A DNA stretch of 64,000 bases. It comes from an uncultured Holophagaceae bacterium. GTDB lineage: Bacteria > Acidobacteriota > Holophagae > Holophagales > Holophagaceae. How positions within the stretch are numbered: the first letter of the stretch is position 1; each line of letters starts with the position of its first letter. This document shows positions 1-8,043 of the stretch, piece after piece. The notes beneath the pieces are model-generated. The model had not been told where the DNA came from. It saw only the letters and a list, made by a program, of their open reading frames with translations, and did not search any database. The position numbers and the translations under genes were made by a program. Location of the stretch: the NCBI GenBank assembly GCA_903937385.1, contig CAIZZF010000010.1:1-64000 (forward strand), in the 5' to 3' direction.

Positions 1-38
1 ACATCGAACGAAATCCTCAAAGGCTTCCTATCTTCTAT

Positions 39-57
39 CCGGTTTTCAAAGACGCTC
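39..57 (-). promoter_or_regulatory. boxA-like rRNA leader sequence
   Basis: Read on the minus strand this stretch contains GTCTTTGAAAACCGGATAG, which resembles the CTTTGAAAAC/boxA-type sequence that many bacteria carry in the leader or spacer just before 16S or 23S rRNA. An rRNA operon would then start left of position 1 and run away from trmFO. No rRNA body is inside the window, so this is inference from a short motif. In the remaining bases up to 251 I see no gene. Confidence 0.3.
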
Positions 58-251
58 CCATGCTCTCACATGGTCGAAACCGCCTCGCGGCCGCTTCTTG
101 CACCCCGCAGCCTCAACTGCGCAGGACATTCAGACTAACACGCAGGTCCTCAATGGCAAGCGAAAAATACGGGAGACCTGCTTCTCCCGACCACGGGCCC
201 GGAATGCCGCCCACGACGCGCCCAGGGCAGGCATAGAATCAGCCCCAGGGG

Positions 252-1604
252 GTGGGCGTGGTTCATGTCATCGGTGCGGGACTGGCGGGCTCCGAGGCCG
301 CATGGCAACTGGCGTCGCGGGGGCACCGGGTCCGGCTGACCGAGATGCGCCCGGCCAGCATGACGCCCGCACACACCACGGGCCAGGCCGCGGAGATGGT
401 CTGCTCGAACTCCTTCAAGAGCGATGACCCCAACTCGGCCACGGGAATCCTGAAGGAAGAGATGCGCCGCATGGGTTCGCTGATCCTGCGCTGCGCGGAG
501 GCCACCCGGGTTCCCGCCGGCAGCAGCCTGGCTGTGGACCGGGGCGCCTTCTCCGCCGCGGTGACCACCTGCCTCAGGGAACATCCCCTCATCAGCTGGG
601 AGGAAGCGCGGGTGGACAGCCCCGAGCTGACCGAGCCGACCCTGCTGGCCACCGGCCCCCTCACCGCGGAGCCCCTGGCCGACTGGCTCTCTGCCGTCAC
701 CGGCAGTGGGCGCCTGCACTTCTACGATGCCATCGCCCCCATCGTGGAGCGGGACAGCATCAACCTGGACATCGCCTGGATGGCCACCCGCTACGACAAG
801 GGGGATCCGGACTTCATCAACTGCCCCATGACCCTGGAGCAGTACGAGCGCTTCCTCGAGGCGCTGCTGGCCGCGGAGCGCACCCCCCTCGCGGACCTGG
901 ACACGCCCTACTTCGAGGCCTGCCTGCCCCTTGAGGTGATGGCGGACCGTGGGCGCGAGACGCTGCGGCACGGCCCCCTGAAGCCCGTGGGGCTGGATGA
1001 TCCCCGCACAGGCCGGTGGCCCCATGCGGTGGTCCAGCTGCGCCAGGACACGCTGGCTGGAGACCACTTCAACCTGGTGGGCTTCCAGACCCGCCTGAAG
1101 TGGGGCGCCCAGAAGGAGGTCTTCCGCCTCATCCCCGGGCTGGAGGCAGCCGAGTTCGCCCGCTTCGGCAGCATCCACCGCAACACCTACCTCCAGGCCC
1201 CCACGGTTCTGGATGCGACACTAGCTGTCAAATCAGTGCCAGGGCTGTGGGTGGCCGGGCAGCTGGCGGGCGTCGAGGGCTACCTCGAATCGGCCGCGGC
1301 GGGGCTGGCGGCGGCGCTCGCCATGGACGGTGCCCTGCGGGGACTCCCGGCGACGCCCTTCCCCGCGGACACCATGACCGGCGCCCTGCTCCACTACCTG
1401 GCCCATGCTGCGCCCCGGGACTTCGCACCCACCAACGCCATGCTCGGCCTGCTCCCCGCCCTGGCCGAAGGGGCCGTGGATGCCCGGGCCCTGAAGAAGG
1501 CCGGGGGCATCAGGGCCCTCCGGGCCGCCAAGGGCGGGATTCACCGGGCGCGGGCCCTGGCCTCCCTGGAAGCCCACCTCCGGGCCGCGGATCAGCCCAG
1601 GTAG
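252..1604 (+). CDS. trmFO: Methylenetetrahydrofolate-tRNA-(uracil-54-C5)-methyltransferase
   Basis: Folate/FAD-dependent enzyme that makes ribothymidine at U54 of the tRNA T-loop, using methylene-tetrahydrofolate instead of SAM. The 450-residue length is typical of TrmFO. The N-terminus carries the FAD dinucleotide motif GAGLAGSEAAWQLASRG at about residues 8-24, and further family blocks follow (MVCSNSFKSDDP, GPLTAEPLADWL, FYDAIAPIV, NCPMTLEQYERF, GQLAGVEGYLESAAAGLAAA). Translation starts at a GTG; another GTG two codons later is possible. The gene is monocistronic and its last 13 bases overlap the end of flgL on the other strand. Confidence 0.95.
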   Translation: MGVVHVIGAGLAGSEAAWQLASRGHRVRLTEMRPASMTPAHTTGQAAEMVCSNSFKSDDPNSATGILKEEMRRMGSLILRCAEATRVPAGSSLAVDRGAFSAAVTTCLREHPLISWEEARVDSPELTEPTLLATGPLTAEPLADWLSAVTGSGRLHFYDAIAPIVERDSINLDIAWMATRYDKGDPDFINCPMTLEQYERFLEALLAAERTPLADLDTPYFEACLPLEVMADRGRETLRHGPLKPVGLDDPRTGRWPHAVVQLRQDTLAGDHFNLVGFQTRLKWGAQKEVFRLIPGLEAAEFARFGSIHRNTYLQAPTVLDATLAVKSVPGLWVAGQLAGVEGYLESAAAGLAAALAMDGALRGLPATPFPADTMTGALLHYLAHAAPRDFAPTNAMLGLLPALAEGAVDARALKKAGGIRALRAAKGGIHRARALASLEAHLRAADQPR

Positions 1605-2485
1605 TCGAACAGGTTCACCTTGTTCGCCTTGGCCATGACGCTCAGGGTGGCGGACTGGATGGTCTGGTCATTGCTGTATTCGGTGATGGCCGTGGGATAG
1701 TCCGTGGATTCCTGGGCGCTCTGGAGCGACTGCAGGCTCGCGTTGAAGTTGCCCAGAGTGGTCTGGAGGCTCTGGAGCCCGGCCTGGCGGCCGCCCAACT
1801 TGGCCAGCATGTCGTTGAGGTTGGCCAGGACGGCATCCAGATTCGTCGTGGCAGTCTTGACCTTGGTCCCGTCCGCATTCTGGAAACCGTCGGCCAAGGT
1901 CTGTACCGCCGTGAAGAGGTCGCTGGGCGAGGCCCCCGGGGCCAAGTTCTTGCCCCCGAGGAAGACTTCGTCGCCGGTGAGGTTGGTGGCGACCAGGGTG
2001 TCCGTGCTCACACCCAGGTTGATGTCCTGCTGATTGCCGCTGTAGCTGTATGGAACCGCGCTCGTGGCACTGAAGGGCGCAATGCCCGTCTGGGTCCCGG
2101 AGAAGAGGTACTTCCCCTGGGACTGGGTGTTCGCCAGAGCTAGCAGGTTCTGCAGGATGGCGTTCACTTCGGGCACGGAGGCCGAGTTGCCGGACACCGC
2201 CAGCTCCTGCAGCCGCATGACACCCTGGACAGCGCCGTTCACGGCATCCTCCGTGGAGGTCAGGAAGGCACTCGCAGAGCTGATCTGCTTGAGGTACTGG
2301 GTATTGGCCTGGATGGAGTTCCCGAAATCCAGGATCAGCGCCGTCCCATTGGGGTCCTCGCCGGGGCTGCCGATGCGGCTGCCGGAAGTGATCCGGGCAT
2401 TGTTGAGGGCCATCCGCTCCTGGGTTGCCTGGAGGTCCTGGAGGTTCTGGCGCAGCTGGGTGGCGGTACTGGTGCGAAAGGACAT
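1592..2485 (-). CDS. flgL: Flagellar hook-associated protein 3 (hook-filament junction)
   Basis: FlgL forms the second junction ring between the hook and the flagellin filament. The 297-residue protein has the flagellin-like N-terminal helix (MSFRTSTATQLRQNLQDLQ, then ITSGSRIGSPGEDPNGTALI at about 30-50) and a C-terminal flagellin-type helix ending NKVNLFDYLG, as usual for FlgL. It directly follows flgK with a 19-bp gap and is the last gene of the flagellar run. Its end overlaps trmFO tail to tail, so no room exists for a separate terminator. It is probably transcribed from the sigma-28-type promoter before flgM. Confidence 0.93.
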   Translation of the reverse strand: MSFRTSTATQLRQNLQDLQATQERMALNNARITSGSRIGSPGEDPNGTALILDFGNSIQANTQYLKQISSASAFLTSTEDAVNGAVQGVMRLQELAVSGNSASVPEVNAILQNLLALANTQSQGKYLFSGTQTGIAPFSATSAVPYSYSGNQQDINLGVSTDTLVATNLTGDEVFLGGKNLAPGASPSDLFTAVQTLADGFQNADGTKVKTATTNLDAVLANLNDMLAKLGGRQAGLQSLQTTLGNFNASLQSLQSAQESTDYPTAITEYSNDQTIQSATLSVMAKANKVNLFDYLG

Positions 2486-2504
2486 GGTCCACCTGCTTTC
2501 GGGA

Positions 2505-4022
2505 TCACTTGCCGAACTGGTTCACCAACTGATCGGTCAGTTGGTTGATGACACTGATAAATCGCGCGGAGGCCTGGTAGCCCCGCTGGAGGGTCATCAT
2601 GCTGGAGGCCTCCTCGTCCAGATTCACGCCCGAGACGCTGTCCCGCTGGGCCTGGAGCGCCGAGACCAAGTTCTGCTGGGCGGTGCTCTGAGCCTTGTAG
2701 TTCTGGGCCTGGCTGCCGAGGTCGGTGACCAGGGCCGCCACGGCCGAGGTGAACCCCGTGGGGATGCCCCCCATGTCCACGGCTGAGTTGTCGTTCTGGA
2801 AGGCCGCCATTACAAGGGCATTGCTATTGTCCCCCTTGGCCCCTCCGGCGCCGGCCGCGGCGATGAGGGAGGGATCCTTGACCAGGGCCGCATTCACCGA
2901 GAGCAGGTTGACCATCCCCTTGTAGCGGTCAGTCCATCCCGCGCCGCTCAGCGAGGCCGTGGCCGCCGAGATGCTGTTTGGCAGCCCGTCGGCCGTCGGC
3001 AGCCCGGTGACGGGGTTAAAGTTGGCCCCAGGGGTGTTCTGGAAGAAGTCCTGCCCAGCCAGGCCATTCTGGGCGATCCCATTCCTATGGGTCAGGTTCG
3101 CGGCGCTGGCCAGGCCCGCGGCGATCTGATCCAGCTGGGCCTGGAACCCCACCAGGATGTTGTCCCGCAGGTCCAGCTTGGCGCCGAGCGAGCCATCCCT
3201 GATGGCGGAGGTGACGTCCACCACGTTGCCGGCCATGTCGGAGGCCACCTGAAGATAGCCGCCGGACCCTGCGCGCTTGGCCACCAGGTCGAAGCTGCTG
3301 CTGCCGGTCACCAGGACGGCGCTGCCGGTGTCCAGGGTGATCTGGTACTCCCCCTGGGAGCTCTCAACCACATTGATCCCGACCAGTCCCGCTAGCTTGT
3401 CCGTGAGGGTCTTGCGCTGATCCCGGGCGTCATTGTCGGCGCCCGGCGTGGTCTCGGTGGAGATGCGCTGGTTCAGCTGGGCGATCTGACCGGTGAGGGT
3501 ATTCACTTCCCCGACCTGCGCAGCGATGGACTGATCCGCATTGCCCCGCTGGTCGGTCAGCAGCTGGTACTTGGTCTGCAGGCCCGTGATCATGGCCTGG
3601 GCCTTCCCGAGGAGGCTCGTCCGGAGGGCCGCGTCCTCGGGCTTGGTGGAGAGGTCCTGGAAGCCCTGGAAGAACGCCTGGATCTGGGCGGCGATGCCGG
3701 TGCTGCTCGTGTCCCCGAGGGCGGAAGAGATGGCGTTCACCGCCGCATAGCGCTCGTCGGCGCCCGTCTGCTTGGCGGTCTCGCGATAGATCTGGAGGTC
3801 CAGGAAGCGATCTCGGATGCCCTGGACGGAGCTGAGCGTGACACCGGTCCCGAAGTAGACCTGACCTTCAATCTGGGACTGGCCGGCGGTGAGGTCGGCC
3901 CGCTGGCGGGTGTAGCCGGGGGTATTCACGTTGGCGATGTTGTGGCCCACCACATTCAGGGCCGCCTGCTGAGCCTGCAGTCCCGAGAGCCCGAGGTAGA
4001 GGCTGGCATTCAGTCCGGGCAT
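2505..4022 (-). CDS. flgK: Flagellar hook-associated protein 1
   Basis: FlgK forms the first hook-filament junction ring. The N-terminus has the rod/hook-family motif (LSGLQAQQAALNVVGHNIANVNTPGYTRQ in segments, about residues 13-41) and the C-terminus the matching block GVNLDEEASSMMTLQRGYQASARFI with a helical tail, both diagnostic for FlgK. At 505 residues it is within the family range. It starts 2 bp after the upstream FlgN-like gene ends, so coupling is likely, and it precedes flgL. Confidence 0.95.
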   Translation of the reverse strand: MPGLNASLYLGLSGLQAQQAALNVVGHNIANVNTPGYTRQRADLTAGQSQIEGQVYFGTGVTLSSVQGIRDRFLDLQIYRETAKQTGADERYAAVNAISSALGDTSSTGIAAQIQAFFQGFQDLSTKPEDAALRTSLLGKAQAMITGLQTKYQLLTDQRGNADQSIAAQVGEVNTLTGQIAQLNQRISTETTPGADNDARDQRKTLTDKLAGLVGINVVESSQGEYQITLDTGSAVLVTGSSSFDLVAKRAGSGGYLQVASDMAGNVVDVTSAIRDGSLGAKLDLRDNILVGFQAQLDQIAAGLASAANLTHRNGIAQNGLAGQDFFQNTPGANFNPVTGLPTADGLPNSISAATASLSGAGWTDRYKGMVNLLSVNAALVKDPSLIAAAGAGGAKGDNSNALVMAAFQNDNSAVDMGGIPTGFTSAVAALVTDLGSQAQNYKAQSTAQQNLVSALQAQRDSVSGVNLDEEASSMMTLQRGYQASARFISVINQLTDQLVNQFGK

Positions 4023-4024
4023 GG

Positions 4025-4321
4025 CTAGACCTTTCCGATCAGGCGGGGCGCGATCGCGGAAGCATCGGCGGCCAGGCCCTCCCGGCTATAGCCAGGGAAG
4101 CCGGACAGGCCGATGAGGGCCGCGCGCAGCGGGGACTGGAGCCCCATGAGCAGGGTGCGGACCGACGTGATGCGCCGCTTCAGGGCCTGGGCGCCAGCGG
4201 CATCCTCGGGCCACCCCACCAGCTCCGACCAGCGAATTCCCGACAGGAGCACCGCCGGATCCTCACCGGCGATCAGCCTGGTCTCAAGTGCGTCCAGGAG
4301 TTCGGGCACGGCATGCAGCAT
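4025..4321 (-). CDS. Small protein in FlgN position (putative FlgK/FlgL export chaperone)
   Basis: A 98-residue, mostly helical protein without signal peptide or membrane segment (begins MLHAVPELLDALETRL). It sits directly before flgK in a flgM-x-this-flgK-flgL order, the slot usually occupied by the FlgN chaperone that binds FlgK and FlgL before export. Sequence similarity to FlgN is not obvious by eye, and the protein is shorter than most FlgN. The assignment therefore rests on position and predicted helicity. Start codon and frame are supported by the tight spacing to flgK. Confidence 0.5.
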   Translation of the reverse strand: MLHAVPELLDALETRLIAGEDPAVLLSGIRWSELVGWPEDAAGAQALKRRITSVRTLLMGLQSPLRAALIGLSGFPGYSREGLAADASAIAPRLIGKV

Positions 4322-4353
4322 GGAAGACCTCCCTGGCTGTCTTCCGGCAAGGC

Positions 4354-4668
4354 TCAGGCCAAGAGATCCAGGTGTGGCCCGGCACCCTCTGCCGTGATGG
4401 TCTCTGGCAGCTCGCCGGGGAGTGCCTCGGAAGCCCCGGTGCCATGCTGCCTTCGGGCCTCCCGCTCCTGGGCCTCCTTCTCCGCCAGGCTCATCTTGTC
4501 CGACTCGGACACGTCCGCCACATCGAGCAGGGTCTCTGCCAGCTTCGCGTCGAAGGCCTGCTTGCGGGCCTGATCCCGCTGCACCTGGGCGCCGCCCTCC
4601 ATGGACAGGCGGACAGCCTCGACCGCGGCGGTCTGCAGGATCTGGCGCTGGGTCAGGGGACTGATCAT
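4354..4668 (-). CDS. Hypothetical flagellar-operon protein
   Basis: A 104-residue charged protein (starts MISPLTQRQILQTAA) with a central helical region rich in Glu, Lys and Ala and a low-complexity Pro/Gly tail ending PHLDLLA. It has no signal peptide, membrane segment or cysteines. It lies between flgM (24-bp gap) and the FlgN-like gene (32-bp gap) and shares their strand, so it is likely co-transcribed. I do not recognise a family; a role in flagellar export or assembly is inferred only from location. Confidence 0.55.
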   Translation of the reverse strand: MISPLTQRQILQTAAVEAVRLSMEGGAQVQRDQARKQAFDAKLAETLLDVADVSESDKMSLAEKEAQEREARRQHGTGASEALPGELPETITAEGAGPHLDLLA

Positions 4669-4692
4669 GCCCTCACGTGAAGGGCTCCAGGG

Positions 4693-4995
4693 CTAGGAAT
4701 GGCGTCCGTACGCCTTGTGTTCCTTGATGAGCCCTTCGGCCACGGCCTCTCCATCGGGGTGGTAGGCGTCTGCATCCAGCTGGCTCTTGATGGCTTCCAC
4801 CTTGTCCGTCCGGATGTCTGGGACCGCCGCCAGGGCCTGCTGGGCCACGGCGACCAGACGTGCGGCGGAGGAAACCTGGAGGGCATCGCTGGCTGCGGCA
4901 GGAGCGACGGGGCCCGAGGCGGAAGAAGCCGCAGGTTTGGCTCCCGCCACACCCTGAGTGCTGCTGACGCTCCCCGATTTACCACTGATACGCAT
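4693..4995 (-). CDS. flgM: Anti-sigma-28 factor FlgM
   Basis: FlgM holds the flagellar sigma factor FliA inactive until the hook is complete and FlgM is exported. I place the start at 4995 (MRISGKSGSVSSTQG) because GAGGTGAG precedes it at good spacing; an upstream in-frame start would run through the promoter region. The 100-residue product has the usual disordered Ala/Ser/Pro N-terminal half and the C-terminal helical block (VSSAARLVAVAQQAL, then RTDKVEAIKSQLDADAYHPDGEAVAEGLI) typical of FlgM. It is preceded by a sigma-28-like promoter and followed by the flgN-like, flgK and flgL genes. Confidence 0.88.
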   Translation of the reverse strand: MRISGKSGSVSSTQGVAGAKPAASSASGPVAPAAASDALQVSSAARLVAVAQQALAAVPDIRTDKVEAIKSQLDADAYHPDGEAVAEGLIKEHKAYGRHS

Positions 4996-5013
4996 ACTCA
5001 CCTCGACAAGGCT

Positions 5014-5040
5014 GTATCGGCAGTTTGCCAAGAACCCTCA
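5014..5040 (-). promoter_or_regulatory. Sigma-28 (FliA)-type promoter for flgM-flgK-flgL
   Basis: On the minus strand TGAGGGTT, 11 bp, GCCGATAC. The enterobacterial-type sigma-28 consensus is TAAAGTTT-N11-GCCGATAA, so the -10 element matches 7 of 8 and the -35 element 5 of 8 with exact spacing. Transcription would start about 10 bp before the flgM start codon. The -35 element overlaps the last codons of flgJ. This makes flgM and the downstream junction-protein genes late flagellar genes, as expected from other bacteria. Confidence 0.65.
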
Positions 5041-5376
5041 ACTTGCTGGGAATTCTTTTTCAGAGACCTTTTTTCCGGACTGGTCCCAGGCCGCCTTCAG
5101 CTTGTCAGCCAGTCCCCAGCCCCGGCCCCCGGCCACGGCCCGATCCACCACCGCCTGATCCATCAGGTATTCGTAGGTGGAACGGGACTGCCCGGAGTCC
5201 CCGAACAGGCCCGAGGGCTGCACAGTCTTCCGCATGGTCTGGAAGAGCAGGTTCATGAGGAGGCCCTCGAACTGCCGGGCCGCCTTTTCCGTCTTCTCCG
5301 TGGAATTGGGCAACGCCTGCCCGGCCTGGGCCTGGGCCAGGGGATCCACTGAGGGCAGGCCGGGGGCGCTGATCAC
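5038..5376 (-). CDS. flgJ: Rod-binding protein FlgJ, N-terminal domain only
   Basis: A 112-residue stand-alone rod-binding (FlgJ N-terminal) domain, with the family core KAARQFEGLLMNLLFQTMRKTV at about residues 32-53 (given here as the defining block around QFEGLL) followed by SRSTYEYLMDQAV. In enterobacteria FlgJ also carries a C-terminal muramidase; here that domain is absent, which is common outside gammaproteobacteria and implies a separate peptidoglycan hydrolase for rod penetration. The gene overlaps flgI by 4 bp (ATGA), showing translational coupling. Confidence 0.88.
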   Translation of the reverse strand: MISAPGLPSVDPLAQAQAGQALPNSTEKTEKAARQFEGLLMNLLFQTMRKTVQPSGLFGDSGQSRSTYEYLMDQAVVDRAVAGGRGWGLADKLKAAWDQSGKKVSEKEFPAS

Positions 5377-6482
5377 AGGATCCTCAGCTCGGCCTGGAGT
5401 GCGCCGGCTTCCTTGATGGCCTGGAGGATGGCCACCAGATCGCGAGAGCTAACACCCATTCCATTCAGCATCTCCGCAAGCTTGCCCACGCTGATGCCCG
5501 GCTCGACGGTGACGGTCTTCGCCTTCTCCTCCACTGCCGTGACGTCCTTCTTGGTGGCCTGGACGGTCTTGCCCTGGCTGAAGGGGGCCGGCTGGCTCAC
5601 CAGCGGGGTGGAGCTCACCATGATGCTGAGGCCGCCCTGCACGATGCTCACAGCGCCGATGCGGACATCCGAGCCCATGATCACGGTGCCGGTGCGCTCG
5701 TTCACCACCACCCGGGCCTTGGGCTGCAGCTGGACGTTGAGGTTCTCCAGGCGCGCCACCAGTTCGACCGCGCGGCCAAGGAACTCCTTGGGGATCTGCA
5801 GTTCAATCGTTCTCGCATCCAGAGGCTGGGCCAGCTTCTCACCCAGCTCCTCGTTGATGACATGGACCACCCGCATGGCCGTGGTGAAGTCCTCTTCCAG
5901 CAGGCTGTAGCGCAGCGTGGTGCGGGCGTTGAAGTTGCCGCCCAGCTCCCGCTCGATGAGGGCGCCTTCGGGGACGCGGCCCACAGTGGGATGGTTCTTG
6001 GTGACCGAGGCGCCCCCGGCGGAAGCGCTGAAGCCCCCCACCAGCAGCGGCCCCTGGGCCACGGCGTAGGTCTGGCCATCAGGTCCCTGCAGAGCGGTCA
6101 TCAGGAGGATGCCCCCAGCCAGGGACTTGGCGTCGCCGGTGCTCGACACGGTCACATCCAGGCGCGAGCCCGTCCGGGCGAAGGCCGGCAGCTCCGCCGT
6201 CACCATGACGGCAGCCACGTTCTTCACCTTCACGGTCGTGGGATTGACCGTGAGGCCCTGGCGGGACATCAGGTTCGTGAGGGACTGCACCGTAAACTTG
6301 GTCTGGTCCTTGTCACCGGTGCCGTCCAGGCCCACCACCATGCCGTAGCCCAGCAGCTGGTTGCCCCGGACGCCCTGGAGGCGGGCCACTTCCCGGAGGT
6401 GCACTTCGACCTTCTTCTCGGCCTTGGCGACATCGGCCCCCAGGAGGGTCAGGGCCGCGAGAAACAGGGCTGCGACGCGCAT
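5373..6482 (-). CDS. flgI: Flagellar P-ring protein
   Basis: FlgI builds the periplasmic P-ring around the rod in Gram-negative bacteria. The 369-residue precursor has a signal peptide (MRVAALFLAALTLLGADVAKA, about 1-21, here shown in part) followed by the conserved start of mature FlgI (VHLREVARLQGVRGNQLLGYG) and later family blocks (GLTVNPTTVKVKNVAAVMVTAEL, INEELGE, VNERTGTVIMGSDVRIG, ISVGKLAEMLNGMGVSSRDLVAILQAIKEAGAL at the C-terminus, all seen in segments). It starts 9 bp after flgH ends. Its presence with flgH shows a flagellum crossing an outer membrane. Confidence 0.96.
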   Translation of the reverse strand: MRVAALFLAALTLLGADVAKAEKKVEVHLREVARLQGVRGNQLLGYGMVVGLDGTGDKDQTKFTVQSLTNLMSRQGLTVNPTTVKVKNVAAVMVTAELPAFARTGSRLDVTVSSTGDAKSLAGGILLMTALQGPDGQTYAVAQGPLLVGGFSASAGGASVTKNHPTVGRVPEGALIERELGGNFNARTTLRYSLLEEDFTTAMRVVHVINEELGEKLAQPLDARTIELQIPKEFLGRAVELVARLENLNVQLQPKARVVVNERTGTVIMGSDVRIGAVSIVQGGLSIMVSSTPLVSQPAPFSQGKTVQATKKDVTAVEEKAKTVTVEPGISVGKLAEMLNGMGVSSRDLVAILQAIKEAGALQAELRIL

Positions 6483-6491
6483 GGAAGCCTC

Positions 6492-7163
6492 CTAGAAGGG
6501 CCAGATGTAGTTGAGGAGGCGGCTGATGTAGCCAGGCTTCAGGGTCTCGTCCACGATGCCCTCGCCGCCGTAGCCGATGCGGAGCTCCGCCACCTGGCCC
6601 GAGGTGATGGTGTTGGTGCCATCGAGCCGGTTGGGATCGATCATGCCGGCCACGTAGAGGCGCTGGGTCTCGTTGTTCAGCTGGATGTCGCGGTAGCCCT
6701 CGACGATCAGGTTGCCGTTGCCGATCACCTTCACGACCCGGGCGGTGATGGTCGTGGTGAAGGTGGCGCTGCGACCCGTGGTGCCGGTGCCGGCGAACTT
6801 GTTGGTATTGGAGGTGGACTTGTCGCCAGAGTTGCTGGCGATGCCCAGGCTCGTCAGGGCCCCGAAGAGGGTGGGGCTGCTCAGTTTGTTGCTGCCGGCC
6901 CGGTTCGTGGTCACGTCGGCCTTGCTGATGGCGTTGGTGCTCTCGCTGATCTTGACGGTCACCAGGTCATTGACCCGGTAGGCCCGGAGGTCCGCCACGA
7001 AGGGCCGGTCCCGCCAGAGGCTGCCTTCGCTGATCGGGGCCGTCGCCGGGGCCTCATCCACCAGGGGAATGGCCGGCTTCTTCACAAGATTCGGATCGTG
7101 ACGCTTGGGAATGGAGCAGCCGATCCCCACAAAGAGCAGGACGATGGGCAGCATTTTCCTCAT
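6492..7163 (-). CDS. flgH: Flagellar L-ring lipoprotein
   Basis: FlgH forms the outer-membrane L-ring. The true start is the ATG at 7163 (MRKMLPIVLLFVGIGCS) preceded by GGAGGTGTTCC; the frame stays open upstream through prmC but that part is antisense noise. The 223-residue product has a lipoprotein signal with GIGC lipobox (Cys at residue 16). Family blocks follow: GSLWRDRPFVADLRAYRVNDLVTVKISE, GNLIVEGYRDIQLNNETQRLYVAGMIDPNRLD, QVAELRIGYGGEGIVDETLKPGYISRLLNYIWPF (read in segments). It heads the flgH-flgI-flgJ run and follows a sigma-54-type promoter. Confidence 0.95.
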   Translation of the reverse strand: MRKMLPIVLLFVGIGCSIPKRHDPNLVKKPAIPLVDEAPATAPISEGSLWRDRPFVADLRAYRVNDLVTVKISESTNAISKADVTTNRAGSNKLSSPTLFGALTSLGIASNSGDKSTSNTNKFAGTGTTGRSATFTTTITARVVKVIGNGNLIVEGYRDIQLNNETQRLYVAGMIDPNRLDGTNTITSGQVAELRIGYGGEGIVDETLKPGYISRLLNYIWPF

Positions 7164-7186
7164 GGAACACCTCCGCTCTCTCCTAG

Positions 7187-7202
7187 GGCGAAGATGGTGC
7201 CA
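7187..7202 (-). promoter_or_regulatory. Sigma-54 (RpoN)-type promoter before flgH
   Basis: On the minus strand TGGCACCATCTTCGCC lies in the 44-bp gap between prmC and flgH. It matches the -24/-12 consensus TGGCACG-N4-TTGCA at the invariant GG and GC with exactly 10 bp between them, and TGGCAC is perfect. Transcription would start about 12 bp downstream, leaving a short leader with the flgH ribosome binding site. Middle flagellar genes in many bacteria use sigma-54, so the position fits. Confidence 0.6.
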
Positions 7203-7207
7203 AGGCG

Positions 7208-8038
7208 TCAGACCAGGGCGATCAGGATCCGGTCGTGCCCTGCAAAGTCCTGATGCACAAGGGCTTTTGCCCAACCGAGGCCCATGGCCCACCGGCACAA
7301 CTCGCCGCCCTGCTCGGCCCCGATCTCCAGCAGGCAGGCCGGCGCCTGCCGGGCCCGGGCCTGGCTGAGCAGCAGCCTCGAGAGGGCCAGACCCCGCTCC
7401 GGAGCGAACAGGGCCGAGGCCGGCTCGAAGCCCAGCTCCCGCTGCAGGGTCGGCTGGTCGGCCGGATCCACATAGGGCAGGTTCGCCACCACCAGGCCCA
7501 GGGGGTCCGGCACCGGCTCCAGCAGGCTGCCCTCGTGGAACTGGAGGCGCGCTCCGAGCTGCGCGGCGTTGGCCCGGGCCACCGCCAGGGCGCCGGGGCT
7601 CAGGTCCGTGGCCGAGACCTGCCAGGAGGTCTCCAGCGCCAGGCTGATGGCGATGATTCCGCTGCCCGTGCCCACGTCCGCGCAGCGCTCGACCCCAAGC
7701 CGCTGGCCGATGTCCAGGGCGGCCGCCACCAGCAGCTCCGTCTCCGGCCGGGGGATCAGGGTCTCGGGCGTGACCTCGAAGCGCCGGCCCCGGAACTGGG
7801 TCCAGCCCAGGAGGTAGGCCCAGGGCTCCCCGGTCCGGCGGCGGCGGAGCCAGGTGGCCACCTGCTGTGCCCGGACCTCGGGCACCGGCTCTGCGCCATG
7901 CGTTGCCAGCCAGGTCCGGGAGAGGCCGAGCCCATCCTCGAACCAGCGGACACACTCCGCCTGGGCCTCCTCAGGCTCCAGGAACTCGGCCAGGGCCGAG
8001 GCCAGGTCGCGGCGGAGTCGGTGGTGGGTCCCGGGCAT
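7208..8038 (-). CDS. prmC: Peptide chain release factor N5-glutamine methyltransferase
   Basis: PrmC (HemK) methylates the glutamine of the GGQ motif in release factors RF1 and RF2 using SAM. The 276-residue protein has a helical N-terminal domain, the substrate-loop block RRRTGEPWAYLLGWTQFRGRRFEVTPETLIPRPETELLV (about 70-110, in segments) and the SAM motif DVGTGSGIIAISLAL. The catalytic tetrad, normally NPPY, reads NLPY here (VANLPYVDP), a variant seen in some PrmC proteins and in rRNA dimethylases. It ends 44 bp before flgH and lies 5 bp after the fumarase beta gene. Confidence 0.93.
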   Translation of the reverse strand: MPGTHHRLRRDLASALAEFLEPEEAQAECVRWFEDGLGLSRTWLATHGAEPVPEVRAQQVATWLRRRRTGEPWAYLLGWTQFRGRRFEVTPETLIPRPETELLVAAALDIGQRLGVERCADVGTGSGIIAISLALETSWQVSATDLSPGALAVARANAAQLGARLQFHEGSLLEPVPDPLGLVVANLPYVDPADQPTLQRELGFEPASALFAPERGLALSRLLLSQARARQAPACLLEIGAEQGGELCRWAMGLGWAKALVHQDFAGHDRILIALV

Positions 8039-8043
8039 GCCTC

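Noticed and set aside
7208-8038. PrmC as a DNA or rRNA methylase because of NLPY
   Set aside because: The substrate-loop block and IPRPETE motif are specific to PrmC, and NLPY is a tolerated variant of NPPY.
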